A stretch of DNA of 47,473 nucleotides from a virus, in IMG/VR virus record IMGVR_UViG_3300006072_000603, positions 1 through 47,473 of that record, one strand, 5' to 3'. Below are positions 6,707 to 12,290 of the stretch, piece after piece. The notes below the pieces were generated by a model. The model was not told the origin of the DNA. It searched no databases and saw only the letters and a program-made list of their open reading frames with translations. Numbering within the stretch: the stretch's first letter is position 1; each line of letters starts with the position of its first letter. Position numbers and translations under genes: made by a program.

Positions 6707-6881
6707 TCCACTGTCCTCCATAATAACGTTCAAGTTGACCTACATTATTTAATCTTTGATCACCGTCTTGTGGTGTGTCAAGCTTAACTGACCAGTCAAT
6801 CGCATCAAAGTTCTTATCAAATTCTTTGGTGGCAGTCTTAGATAAGATGCTGTCACCGGTGATATCATTCTTTGCTGCCAT
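6681..6881 (-). CDS. Conserved small phage protein, 66 aa
   Basis: MAAKNDITGDSILSKTATKE... is a recurring N-terminus in small proteins of T4-like phages, as I recall (pattern KNDITGD-x-[IL]-x-SK); function unknown. The C-terminal half (LERYYGGQWNATSQKEG) is hydrophilic. The ATG is coupled as TAATG to the 21-aa ORF upstream. Confidence 0.6.
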   Translation of the reverse strand: MAAKNDITGDSILSKTATKEFDKNFDAIDWSVKLDTPQDGDQRLNNVGQLERYYGGQWNATSQKEG

Positions 6882-6946
6882 TATTTTGGCAACTTATCTT
6901 TTTTTGGACGACCTTTGCTTTCTTTTTTCTTATCACGGTTTCCCAT
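6881..6946 (-). CDS. 21-aa Lys/Arg peptide with AT-hook-like core
   Basis: A complete mini-gene: AAGGAG six bases before the ATG at 6946, 21 codons, TAA overlapping the next ATG as TAATG. Twelve of 21 residues are K, R, D or E. The centre, SKGRPKKDK, resembles an AT-hook (G-R-P core flanked by basic residues), which binds the minor groove of AT-rich DNA. The strong ribosome site and coupling support translation; the DNA-binding role is inference. Confidence 0.6.
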   Translation of the reverse strand: MGNRDKKKESKGRPKKDKLPK

Positions 6947-6956
6947 AATTTTCTCC

Positions 6957-7217
6957 TTAATATAATTTTTTAGGTGGTTGACTTGATGCTACTTTTTTCA
7001 ACCAACGTTTCTTCGCCTGACTCTTTGCTTTCTTACGAGCTACACATGGCTTTTCATACTCCATACGTTCTCTTATTTCAATCAGAAGCCCTGAGTCTTC
7101 TACTTTGTTTCTAAACTTACGAAAAGCTTTTTCAAATTGGCCTTCTTGTACGTCTACAAATAACCCTTGTTTAGAGTCACTTTGTTTTGGCCTAGGTTTA
7201 CGATTAAATTCAGCCAT
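6957..7217 (-). CDS. rpsU: Ribosomal protein bS21
   Basis: 86 aa. VQEGQFEKAFRKFRNKVEDS and the following LIEIRERMEYEKP...RKKAKS...RWLKK are hallmark S21 segments: two helices, then a basic tail that contacts 16S rRNA near the anti-Shine-Dalgarno. About 15-20 residues longer than typical bacterial S21, because of an N-terminal RKPRPKQSDSKQG extension. Phage S21 proteins are known from marine T4-like phages and are thought to be inserted into host ribosomes to favour phage mRNAs. Start is ATG 7217, coupled as TAATG to the secreted protein; an upstream in-frame start at 7226 would need more overlap. Confidence 0.88.
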   Translation of the reverse strand: MAEFNRKPRPKQSDSKQGLFVDVQEGQFEKAFRKFRNKVEDSGLLIEIRERMEYEKPCVARKKAKSQAKKRWLKKVASSQPPKKLY

Positions 7218-7525
7218 TAGTAACAAGTTCTCGTTCTAGTCACGTTACCATATTGATCTACTGACTCAACCCATGCTGTACAGTTTTGATATACAGTTGG
7301 AGCTTGTTGATAGATCACTGTAGGTGCTGGTTGTACATAACGTGGTTGCGCTAGTTCGTAACCGATAACTCCACCAATTAAAGCTGGAGCAACCCAATTT
7401 ACACCACCTCCATGATAATACCCACCATGGTAACCACCATAATAGCCGCCATATCCGCCATGATAACCTGCGAATGCTGAGGTTGATGCTGTCGCTAATG
7501 CTAATACTGCTATAAGTTTTTTCAT
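7217..7525 (-). CDS. Secreted Gly/Tyr-rich protein with signal peptide (102 aa)
   Basis: The N-terminus MKKLIAVLALATASTSAFA is a textbook Sec signal with an A-F-A cleavage site. The mature protein begins with a GYHGG/GGYYGG repeat tract (~30 residues), then a hydrophobic Gly-rich segment (VAPALIGGVIGYELAQ) that could insert in a membrane, and a C-terminal domain with two Cys (NCTAWVES...RTRTCY), probably a disulfide. I chose ATG 7525 because AGGAG lies seven bases upstream and the early promoter's start point is just before it; the longer frame runs through the promoter. Early export suggests an envelope role such as superinfection exclusion; that is inference. Confidence 0.75.
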   Translation of the reverse strand: MKKLIAVLALATASTSAFAGYHGGYGGYYGGYHGGYYHGGGVNWVAPALIGGVIGYELAQPRYVQPAPTVIYQQAPTVYQNCTAWVESVDQYGNVTRTRTCY

Positions 7526-7548
7526 TGTACTTCTCCTATTCTGAGACC

Positions 7549-7577
7549 ATTGTACCATATTTATTAATTATTGTACA
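7549..7577 (-). promoter_or_regulatory. Early promoter for secreted protein / bS21 / omega-like operon
   Basis: Minus strand GGGCCTA-TGTACAATAA (box 7577-7568), 13 bases, TACAAT at 7554-7549 followed by GG. One mismatch in each box from the class consensus, with the GGGCCTA upstream extension shared with three other members. It overlaps the 3' end of the NUMOD3 gene. Confidence 0.75.
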
Positions 7578-7959
7578 TAGGCCCAATTGTAACAATTTGT
7601 AACCACTTTTTAGATCTATTCTTATGCCATGCCTTAATAGATTCAGACATTTTTCTTTTTTGTTCATCTGACATTACAAATGACTTTTTACCTTTAGTTG
7701 CTAAACTCATTTTGCGCTTAGTTTCTTCAGATCTAGGAACTCCTGCTAAACCGCCTTTAGTTCCTTTTTTGCTTCTACTTATCTTTTTCTTAGATTCTTC
7801 AGTATGTTTTTTACCATACCAGTGGCTTTCTTCTTTTGGAAGACCTTTATTCCATGAATCTTCTATTATAATTTCAGAGTTAGCTTCTAGTTCTTCTTTA
7901 GTTATAATCATAGTTTTAAGGGAATTAAACTCTTCTGGAACCGGGGATAAATATGACAT
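7564..7959 (-). CDS. Orphan NUMOD3-repeat protein (131 aa), no nuclease domain
   Basis: Contains three NUMOD3-type helices in a row: KKHTEESKKKISRSKKG, RSEETKRKMSLATKGKK and SDEQKRKMSESIKAWHK. These DNA-binding modules normally follow a GIY-YIG or HNH nuclease in phage homing endonucleases. Here the N-terminus (MSYLSPVPEEFNSLKTMII) has no nuclease motif, so the protein is either a DNA-binding remnant of a homing enzyme or a repurposed binder. ATG 7959 has AAGGAGTG upstream; the frame is open to an ATG at 8022, but that coincides with the transcription start of the late promoter and is unlikely. The leader (8020-7960) can form a GTCCTT/AAGGAC hairpin. Confidence 0.7.
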   Translation of the reverse strand: MSYLSPVPEEFNSLKTMIITKEELEANSEIIIEDSWNKGLPKEESHWYGKKHTEESKKKISRSKKGTKGGLAGVPRSEETKRKMSLATKGKKSFVMSDEQKRKMSESIKAWHKNRSKKWLQIVTIGPMYNN

Positions 7960-8026
7960 GCTGGCACTCCTTTTAGTGTTAGAGTCCTTGGAGATTGCCG
8001 TCTCGCGAAGGACATTTTTCATATTA

Positions 8027-8034
8027 TATTTATA
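8027..8034 (-). promoter_or_regulatory. Late promoter (TATAAATA) for the NUMOD3 gene
   Basis: Exact late box on the minus strand, butted against the U-tract of the terminator that ends the pqqA transcript. Initiation near 8020 gives a ~60-base leader to the ATG at 7959. Confidence 0.7.
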
Positions 8035-8060
8035 AAAAAGGGACCTCTAGGATCCCTTTT
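8033..8060 (-). terminator. Rho-independent terminator after pqqA
   Basis: Minus strand AAAA-GGGATC-CTAGA-GGTCCC-TTTTTT: 6-bp stem (one G-U), A-tract before and six T after. It lies about 20 bases beyond the pqqA stop and isolates pqqA from the NUMOD3 gene. Confidence 0.85.
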
Positions 8061-8080
8061 ATTCTTTAAGAATGATCGAA

Positions 8081-8152
8081 TTAACGATTCATTACATAAA
8101 GGGTAACTTCAAAGCCAAAGCGCATTTCAGTTGCTTGAGGTTTCGTCCACAT
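8081..8152 (-). CDS. pqqA: PqqA, precursor peptide of pyrroloquinoline quinone (23 aa)
   Basis: MWTKPQATEMRFGFEVTLYV followed by MNR. Length (23) and landmark residues equal those of bacterial PqqA: MW-x-KP start, R11, G13, E15-V-T-L-Y19, and the N-R end. E15 and Y19 (E-x3-Y) are the two residues cross-linked by the radical-SAM enzyme PqqE, with chaperone PqqD, to build PQQ. PQQ is the cofactor of methanol dehydrogenases. AAAGGAGA lies seven bases before the ATG, a near-consensus late box (TATAAATT) precedes it, and a strong terminator follows, so it is a self-contained transcription unit. No pqqB-E genes are in the window, so host maturation enzymes would be needed. Recognition is strong despite the size. 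Confidence 0.9.
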   Translation of the reverse strand: MWTKPQATEMRFGFEVTLYVMNR

Positions 8153-8175
8153 AGTATTTCTCCTTTGTTTATAAA

Positions 8176-8183
8176 AATTTATA
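8176..8183 (-). promoter_or_regulatory. Probable late promoter for pqqA (TATAAATT)
   Basis: One mismatch from TATAAATA. Predicted initiation near 8170 leaves an ~18-base leader with a good ribosome site before pqqA. If instead transcription comes from upstream, this AT-rich stretch lies within the structured leader. Confidence 0.45.
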
Positions 8184-8335
8184 AACTCAGATCGTTAGAG
8201 AGAACGGCTTTTAACTCAGACATTCAAGGTCTAACTTGAGGCTCATATTCCTGTAGAGTTTCCCCTACATTACTATCTATACAATACTCTTAAAAAGAGA
8301 CTAGTTAAAAGTATTAATACTTAGTAATCCTGTGC
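8184..8335 (-). ncRNA. Non-coding structured region between regA and pqqA (candidate leader or small RNA)
   Basis: No credible gene in 152 bases. On the minus strand it contains, in order: the palindrome AAGTATTAATACTT (8322-8309), CTCTT-TTT-AAGAG (8299-8287), a perfect 7-bp stem with a GAAA tetraloop (TGTAGGG-GAAA-CTCTACA, 8269-8252), TCAAG-TTAGAC-CTTGA (8238-8223) and CGTT-CTCTCT-AACG (about 8206-8193). The first two may end the regA message. The GNRA-capped stem and following hairpins look like a folded RNA element ahead of pqqA. Tiny ORFs here (11 and 14 codons) lack ribosome sites. Confidence 0.4.
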
Positions 8336-8779
8336 TTAATATTCTGTATCAGATTTAGGCATCCTTTTGATGCCACCAATGTTATATTTTGGTACGAGTT
8401 CCCACTCACCCTTCTCTTTAAAGGACACTACCTTTATCTGAGATAAGCTAGCTTTTGGTTCTGCCTTAGACTTATCAAGGATCTTCAGCAGACCCCAGTC
8501 TTGAAGGAGTTCAGCAATGATATTGCGTCTCTCAATGTCAGACATGGAGATATCCGATTCCTTGCCATCTAGGGCAAATAATTCTTTGAAATGTACAATG
8601 AAGTACTTTCCTTGTTTATGTAGTATGTGGCATGATTGGAATAGCTTTTTGTCTTTTCGACTTGCTATACCTATGCGAGTTAGAGTCTCTCTGACTTTGA
8701 GGAAGTTATCCGGTTCGATCAAGTCAACTTCTAACATTGCATCTGGTGTCCAATCATAATATATCATGATACTTGTCAT
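8336..8779 (-). CDS. regA: RegA translational repressor
   Basis: 147 aa. Strong match to T4 RegA through FLKVRETLTRIGIASRKDK, QSCHILHKQGKYFIVHFKEL, LLQDWGLLKI, VVSFKEKGEWELVPKY. RegA binds the start region of early phage mRNAs and blocks ribosome loading. It has an N-terminal extension relative to T4: MLEVDLIEPDNFLKV aligns with the T4 start, so the true start could be that internal ATG, but the ATG at 8779 has a purine-rich AAAGAAAGA upstream. Position after gp62 is as in T4; the DNA polymerase gene (gp43) that follows regA in T4 is not in this window. Confidence 0.93.
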   Translation of the reverse strand: MTSIMIYYDWTPDAMLEVDLIEPDNFLKVRETLTRIGIASRKDKKLFQSCHILHKQGKYFIVHFKELFALDGKESDISMSDIERRNIIAELLQDWGLLKILDKSKAEPKASLSQIKVVSFKEKGEWELVPKYNIGGIKRMPKSDTEY

Positions 8780-8809
8780 TATAAATCTTTCTTTATTGAT
8801 TACATTATA

Positions 8810-8817
8810 TATTTATA
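8810..8817 (-). promoter_or_regulatory. Late-type promoter box upstream of regA
   Basis: Exact TATAAATA on the minus strand about 30 bases before the regA start, in the short gap after gp62. A TATAAT (8809-8804) lies immediately downstream, so host-type initiation is also conceivable. Confidence 0.5.
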
Positions 8818-8823
8818 AGACTA

Positions 8824-9204
8824 TTAGTTTCTACCACCCTTATCATAGGCTTGCCTGATCTCCTCCATCTGCATTGTGGATAGGATACTGAGGACTTCAT
8901 GTGCTCTCTTCTCAGAGTAGTTATAGTGCTTCATGATAAGCTTGACCTGATCTGTGGTTGCATCCCTCTTATGCCACTTGGAGAACCTCTTCTTTTTAGG
9001 GATAGAGTTCTTGAGGAATTCAAACTGCCACTGTGTAGGGATCTGGGCGTGCATGTTCATCTCGTTGGCATACATCACTGTATCCGGGAAGAACGATAAC
9101 CCACGGTTGATCATGAAGGGAGCATAGTCCTTGGATGCCTGTGGATCCTGGAATAAGTCCTTCTTGTTCTCGTTTATGGCATTAAGGAAATCAAATGGTG
9201 TCAT
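8824..9204 (-). CDS. 62: Sliding-clamp loader small subunit (gp62)
   Basis: 126 aa. MTPFDFLNAINENKKDLF, then FMINRGLSFFPDTVMYANEMN and the C-terminal HKRDATTDQVKLIMKHYNYS; these are features of T4-like gp62. With gp44 it forms the ATP-driven complex that opens and loads the gp45 clamp on primer-template DNA. Shorter than T4 gp62 (187 aa), as in other marine T4-like phages. Starts inside the end of the 64-aa gene (14-base overlap). Order gp45-gp44-(three small ORFs)-gp62-regA follows the T4 replication cluster. Confidence 0.85.
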   Translation of the reverse strand: MTPFDFLNAINENKKDLFQDPQASKDYAPFMINRGLSFFPDTVMYANEMNMHAQIPTQWQFEFLKNSIPKKKRFSKWHKRDATTDQVKLIMKHYNYSEKRAHEVLSILSTMQMEEIRQAYDKGGRN

Positions 9205-9385
9205 TTACCCATTCCTCTGCTGCAGCTTCTGCGATATCTTCATCTAACTGAGAATCTCTACTGATTAACTTACCGTCTTGGTATAGTTCTGCTATAAACC
9301 ATCTACCCCACTTATTAACCTTTGCTGTCTTGCCATTATCTTGGCCAAAGTATTCACTTAAAAATACTGTCTCAATATTACTCAT
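9191..9385 (-). CDS. Hypothetical protein, 64 aa
   Basis: Compact, starting MSNIETVFLSEYFGQDNGKT, with a KWGRWFIAELYQDGKLI beta-hairpin-like middle and an acidic helix (DEDIAEAAAEEWVND). No family recognised. It sits between clamp-loader genes and overlaps both neighbours by a few bases. Confidence 0.6.
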   Translation of the reverse strand: MSNIETVFLSEYFGQDNGKTAKVNKWGRWFIAELYQDGKLISRDSQLDEDIAEAAAEEWVNDTI

Positions 9386-9687
9386 TTTAAACCTACCTCT
9401 TCAAGATTTTGTTTGTTTGCCATGAAATTTGTATCGGGAAACCGTTTTTGTAGTAATGCGGTTATCTCGCCTCTTGTATTACCTTGTGCTAAGAACTGTT
9501 GGGTGTCTCTATTATATGCTAGTATGGCATGTTCCATCTTAACAAAGTTTATATTAACTATCTTTTTTTGAGGTAATGGAGCATCAGCAATATTACCTAA
9601 GATCTTTTGCACTTTATAATATATAAGGATCTTAAGTGCTATCCAACCTAAAAAGAATCCTGAGACAAACGTAAGAAAATAGTTCAT
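9382..9687 (-). CDS. Small membrane-anchored phage protein (101 aa)
   Basis: Residues 3-25 (YFLTFVSGFFLGWIALKILI...) form one transmembrane helix; the remainder is soluble, with a conserved-looking C-terminal segment QFLAQGNTRGEITALLQKRF. I recall similar small proteins at this site in T4-like cyanophages, function unknown. The position between gp44 and gp62 suggests replication-time expression and perhaps membrane attachment. Confidence 0.6.
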   Translation of the reverse strand: MNYFLTFVSGFFLGWIALKILIYYKVQKILGNIADAPLPQKKIVNINFVKMEHAILAYNRDTQQFLAQGNTRGEITALLQKRFPDTNFMANKQNLEEVGLK

Positions 9688-9893
9688 GCCTTCCCTTCGA
9701 ATGGTGGAGTCCCACCGTTTTTAATATACTCGTCATAGCTACGCATCTTAACATTATGGATAGCTATCGCTGTTTCACGGATATTCTCCATCTTGTCTCC
9801 AGCTGGGTTTGACTGTACAAAACCTCGTTCGATTAGGTATGATGCTTTGTCCCAATCGTCTGAGTCGTATTCTCTTTTTACTTCATCTTGCAT
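9684..9893 (-). CDS. Hypothetical protein, 69 aa
   Basis: Acidic N-terminus (MQDEVKREYDSDDWDKASYL) and a helical middle (ENIRETAIAIHNVKMRSYDE). Size, charge and position beside the clamp genes would allow it to be a gp33-like late-transcription co-activator, but I see no diagnostic motif and do not assign it. Overlaps gp44 by 16 bases. Confidence 0.55.
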   Translation of the reverse strand: MQDEVKREYDSDDWDKASYLIERGFVQSNPAGDKMENIRETAIAIHNVKMRSYDEYIKNGGTPPFEGKA

Positions 9894-10810
9894 GATGACA
9901 TAACCTCCGTAAGTGCAGCCATGAGGTTTAGTTCATGATCTGCAACGAACGCAGCCTTATACTGATAGTCAGCAAGTATCAATACTAATTGTGGGATACT
10001 AGCTGGCTCCATGTTTACTGAAGCTGTGTCGTATAGTTGTCTAAAGATATTTATAGTCTCTGAGTCTCCGTTCTTAGCTACCCACTTCCTAACTTCTGTG
10101 AAGTTCTTTTCCTTCATGTTGTTGATGAGTTGCTTGAATGAGTCTTCAGTCATGTTTACAAGGATGCCAGCATCGATCTTACCTGACACTGAATATCTCT
10201 GTAATTCGTTTAGTACACGTCTCCAATCAGGAAAGTGTTTAGTGACCAACTCTGCTACCACCTTCTGGTCTGCTTCAACGTTCTCTTGCTTTAAGATGTT
10301 CATGGTACGTTTGAAGAAGGACGCTGCGATCTCTTGCTTCTCTGTATTCTCGATCTTAAAGTCAATGACTGAACATCTACTATGTAACGGCTCGATGATA
10401 CGGTTCTTATAGTTACATGTAAAGATGAAACGACAGTTGTTAGAGAACTCTTCGATGAATGCTCTAAGCGCTGGTTGTGTAGAATTTGGGTTTAGATAGT
10501 CTGCTTCGTCTAGTATGATGACCTTCTTAGCGTCAGTCAACGATACTGTTGAGGCAAAGGATTTGATCTTGGTTCGAAGGACATCGATACCAGATTCTTC
10601 GGATCCGTTTATGAGAAGATACTCGGCTCCGATCTCGTTACATAATGCTTTGGCAACGGTGGTCTTACCCACACCTGCCGTACCACAAAATAAGAAGTTA
10701 GGCAGTTCACCGGTTTGGACGAACTGCTTGAATGTTTCTTTTAAGTTCTTTGGTAAAATACAATCTTCGATCGTCTGAGGTCTGTAGCGTTCAACCCATA
10801 AATATTCCAT
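9878..10810 (-). CDS. 44: Sliding-clamp loader large subunit, AAA+ ATPase (gp44)
   Basis: 310 aa. Walker A FLFCGTAGVGKTTVAKAL, Walker B VIILDEADYLN, sensor 1 around FIFTCNYKNRI, and the SRC arginine-finger motif (HSRCSVIDF): the full clamp-loader signature. Four gp44 with one gp62 open the gp45 ring. ATG 10810 has GGAG five bases upstream. Length matches T4 gp44 (319 aa). Confidence 0.95.
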   Translation of the reverse strand: MEYLWVERYRPQTIEDCILPKNLKETFKQFVQTGELPNFLFCGTAGVGKTTVAKALCNEIGAEYLLINGSEESGIDVLRTKIKSFASTVSLTDAKKVIILDEADYLNPNSTQPALRAFIEEFSNNCRFIFTCNYKNRIIEPLHSRCSVIDFKIENTEKQEIAASFFKRTMNILKQENVEADQKVVAELVTKHFPDWRRVLNELQRYSVSGKIDAGILVNMTEDSFKQLINNMKEKNFTEVRKWVAKNGDSETINIFRQLYDTASVNMEPASIPQLVLILADYQYKAAFVADHELNLMAALTEVMSSCKMK

Positions 10811-10834
10811 AATATCTCCATAATATAAATTAGC

Positions 10835-11494
10835 TTACGCTTCAAATGTTGAATCAGCTTCAACTGCTACATAATACACTAGATCACCTGCGCCTTTAAA
10901 GCGTGAGATCTTTTTAGATGAGATAGAAACATCATAGTCACCTGGTACCATCTTAAGGTTCTCGATCTTGAGGTTCACCTTAAACACCGATGTTGTCGTA
11001 CCTAAGGTATATGTATATGCATTTGATGTTGCATTCTTCTTATCACCCACGACCACTTGGATGGTTGATCCATCACCCAACAGTGCAACATCTGTAGACT
11101 TGAGGATTGGTGCGGTCTTGAGGATCATAGCTAATACGTTTGCTTCAAGCTTGAAGTTGATCTCTGCATCGGGGAATACGATCTCTTTCTTAGGTACAAC
11201 GATAGAGTTAGGTGCTGCAGCAAAGTACTTGATACTGCTGTTACCTTGTTTCACTGTCACTGTCTTTTCAGAGAACTCAAGATCTGGATCCTCAAATAAT
11301 GATAGCACAGCAAGGAACTCGTTCACATCATAGATACCGAACTCATTAGGGAATGTTTCAGTAACTGTACATGATGACATGATGGTGTTACTTACTGCAA
11401 TTGTAGATAGTACATTGCCTGGTTTAAATAACAAGTTGTTATTGATTGAGGCATAGTTTTTAATCAGTGCCAATGTTTCTTTACTTAGTTTCAT
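10835..11494 (-). CDS. 45: Sliding clamp / late-transcription co-factor (gp45)
   Basis: 219 aa from ATG 11494 (MKLSKETLALIKNYASINNN), chosen because AAGGA lies seven bases upstream; six codons of frame before it are unlikely to be used. Typical gp45 segments: LLFKPGNVLSTIAVSNTIMS, FLAVLSLFEDPDLEF, GDYDVSISSKKISRF. The trimeric ring gives processivity to the phage polymerase and in T4 also activates late promoters through gp55 and gp33. Overlaps the upstream gene by 14 bases. Confidence 0.93.
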   Translation of the reverse strand: MKLSKETLALIKNYASINNNLLFKPGNVLSTIAVSNTIMSSCTVTETFPNEFGIYDVNEFLAVLSLFEDPDLEFSEKTVTVKQGNSSIKYFAAAPNSIVVPKKEIVFPDAEINFKLEANVLAMILKTAPILKSTDVALLGDGSTIQVVVGDKKNATSNAYTYTLGTTTSVFKVNLKIENLKMVPGDYDVSISSKKISRFKGAGDLVYYVAVEADSTFEA

Positions 11495-11819
11495 TATATT
11501 TTCCTTCATCAAGATCTAACATAAACATTAAACAACAAATCGCATGAGCTATATGATTGACTCCTGTTTCAGGATCATACATCTCACCTTCTTTATATGC
11601 CCACAGGTGTCTCTGTGCTGCATCAAAATACCTACGATTGCCATCTGGTACTCTACGCCAATTATCAGGCTCATACTTCTCTGCGCCAAATGTCAATACT
11701 TTAACAGTCTCGCGTAAAGCGAGAGGTGGAATAAGTCCATATTGCAACTTACCACCATCGAATTTGCGTCCACCTTTGTGGTCTTTACTCTGCGAAATCT
11801 TTAATTCGTCTTTAGTCAT
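11481..11819 (-). CDS. DUF5664-type dATP/dGTP pyrophosphohydrolase-like protein
   Basis: 112 aa. GGRKFDGGKLQYGLIPPLAL, LTFGAEKYEPDNWRRV and YFDAAQRHLWAYKEGE...NHIAHAICCLMFMLDL form the all-helical MazG-like pattern of the family annotated as dATP/dGTP diphosphohydrolase (E, D and H residues for Mg-NTP binding). It would trim deoxynucleoside triphosphates and so shape the dNTP pool. AGAGGAG stands before the ATG. It is the first gene of the clamp operon, after a strong terminator. Confidence 0.8.
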   Translation of the reverse strand: MTKDELKISQSKDHKGGRKFDGGKLQYGLIPPLALRETVKVLTFGAEKYEPDNWRRVPDGNRRYFDAAQRHLWAYKEGEMYDPETGVNHIAHAICCLMFMLDLDEGKYNETK

Positions 11820-11862
11820 CGTGTCTCCTCTGTTTAGAACTCTCAGTTAAGAACTCTAAAGA

Positions 11863-11883
11863 GAGGAGGCATTGCGCCTCCTC
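11863..11883 (-). terminator. Terminator hairpin after HTH gene
   Basis: Minus strand GAGGAGGC-GCAAT-GCCTCCTC followed by TCTTTAGAG: perfect 8-bp GC-rich stem. The U-tract is short. It separates the HTH gene from the clamp operon. Just downstream, two near-direct repeats AGAGTTCT[TA]AAC[TA]G precede the next gene. Confidence 0.75.
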
Positions 11884-11909
11884 GAACTGACTTACTAGAG
11901 AATTGACTC

Positions 11910-12161
11910 TTAGAATGCTGAACCACCTAATACAGCATAAGCTGCAGCAATCATTTTACGGCTTGGTGTACCTAATCTGTAACGAGTAGTTGATTCACCA
12001 TTCCAAAGTGTAGAATTGTTTGCATAAACTGCATAACCCTTCATACGTAATTGACGAACTGCTTCATGCGGGTTAGCAAGACCAAATCGTGCAGTGATTT
12101 GTTTAGCAGTTACTGTTTTACCTGATTTAAGGTAATTGATTAATGATGTTGTTGCTGACAT
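11910..12161 (-). CDS. Small winged-helix / HTH protein (83 aa)
   Basis: SGKTVTAKQITARFGLANPH, then EAVRQLRMKGYAVYANN and STTRYRLGTPSRKMIAAAY: a helix-turn-helix (TAKQITARFGL) followed by a beta wing, as in small DNA-binding proteins common in T4-like cyanophages. Likely an early regulator. The frame is open 41 codons further upstream, but ATG 12161 has AAGGAG seven bases before it and the upstream part holds an early promoter, so the short form is chosen. Confidence 0.75.
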   Translation of the reverse strand: MSATTSLINYLKSGKTVTAKQITARFGLANPHEAVRQLRMKGYAVYANNSTLWNGESTTRYRLGTPSRKMIAAAYAVLGGSAF

Positions 12162-12236
12162 ACTATTACTCCTTGAAATTGCGACGTTACGGGAAATGCT
12201 GATAAGATTGTCGCTTGTCTTACCGAATACTGTACC

Positions 12237-12265
12237 ATTATACACTGGTTTTGAATTAAAGTTAA
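12237..12265 (-). promoter_or_regulatory. Early promoter (divergent -35) for HTH gene
   Basis: Minus strand TTAACTTTAA (12265-12256, 7 of 10 to TGTACATTAA), 13 bases, TATAAT (12242-12237) followed by GG. Predicted leader ~70 bases to ATG 12161. Confidence 0.6.
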
Positions 12266-12290
12266 ATAATTTTTTTAAGTTCATAATATA

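Noticed and set aside
7960-8022. N-terminal extension of the NUMOD3 gene to ATG 8022
   Set aside because: ATG 8022 falls at the predicted late transcription start; ATG 7959 has a strong ribosome site.
8179-8269. Mini-ORFs of 11 and 14 codons upstream of pqqA
   Set aside because: No usable ribosome site, and they overlap the folded region.
7960-8335. Idea of a degenerate group I intron around pqqA (GAAA loop, GGCAATC word, NUMOD3 neighbour)
   Set aside because: No P7/R-S elements could be placed, and a terminator, a promoter and a complete gene interrupt it.
9684-9893. Assigning the 69-aa protein as gp33 co-activator
   Set aside because: Only size, charge and neighbourhood fit; no conserved motif could be identified.
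10048-10055. TATAAATA boxes inside gp44, gp47 (18514-18521) and uvsW (about 21004-21014)
   Set aside because: They lie deep in coding sequence, not near a start; likely chance in an AT-rich genome.
12162-12284. Extension of the HTH gene to 12284
   Set aside because: The extra codons contain an early promoter, and ATG 12161 has AAGGAG at ideal spacing.
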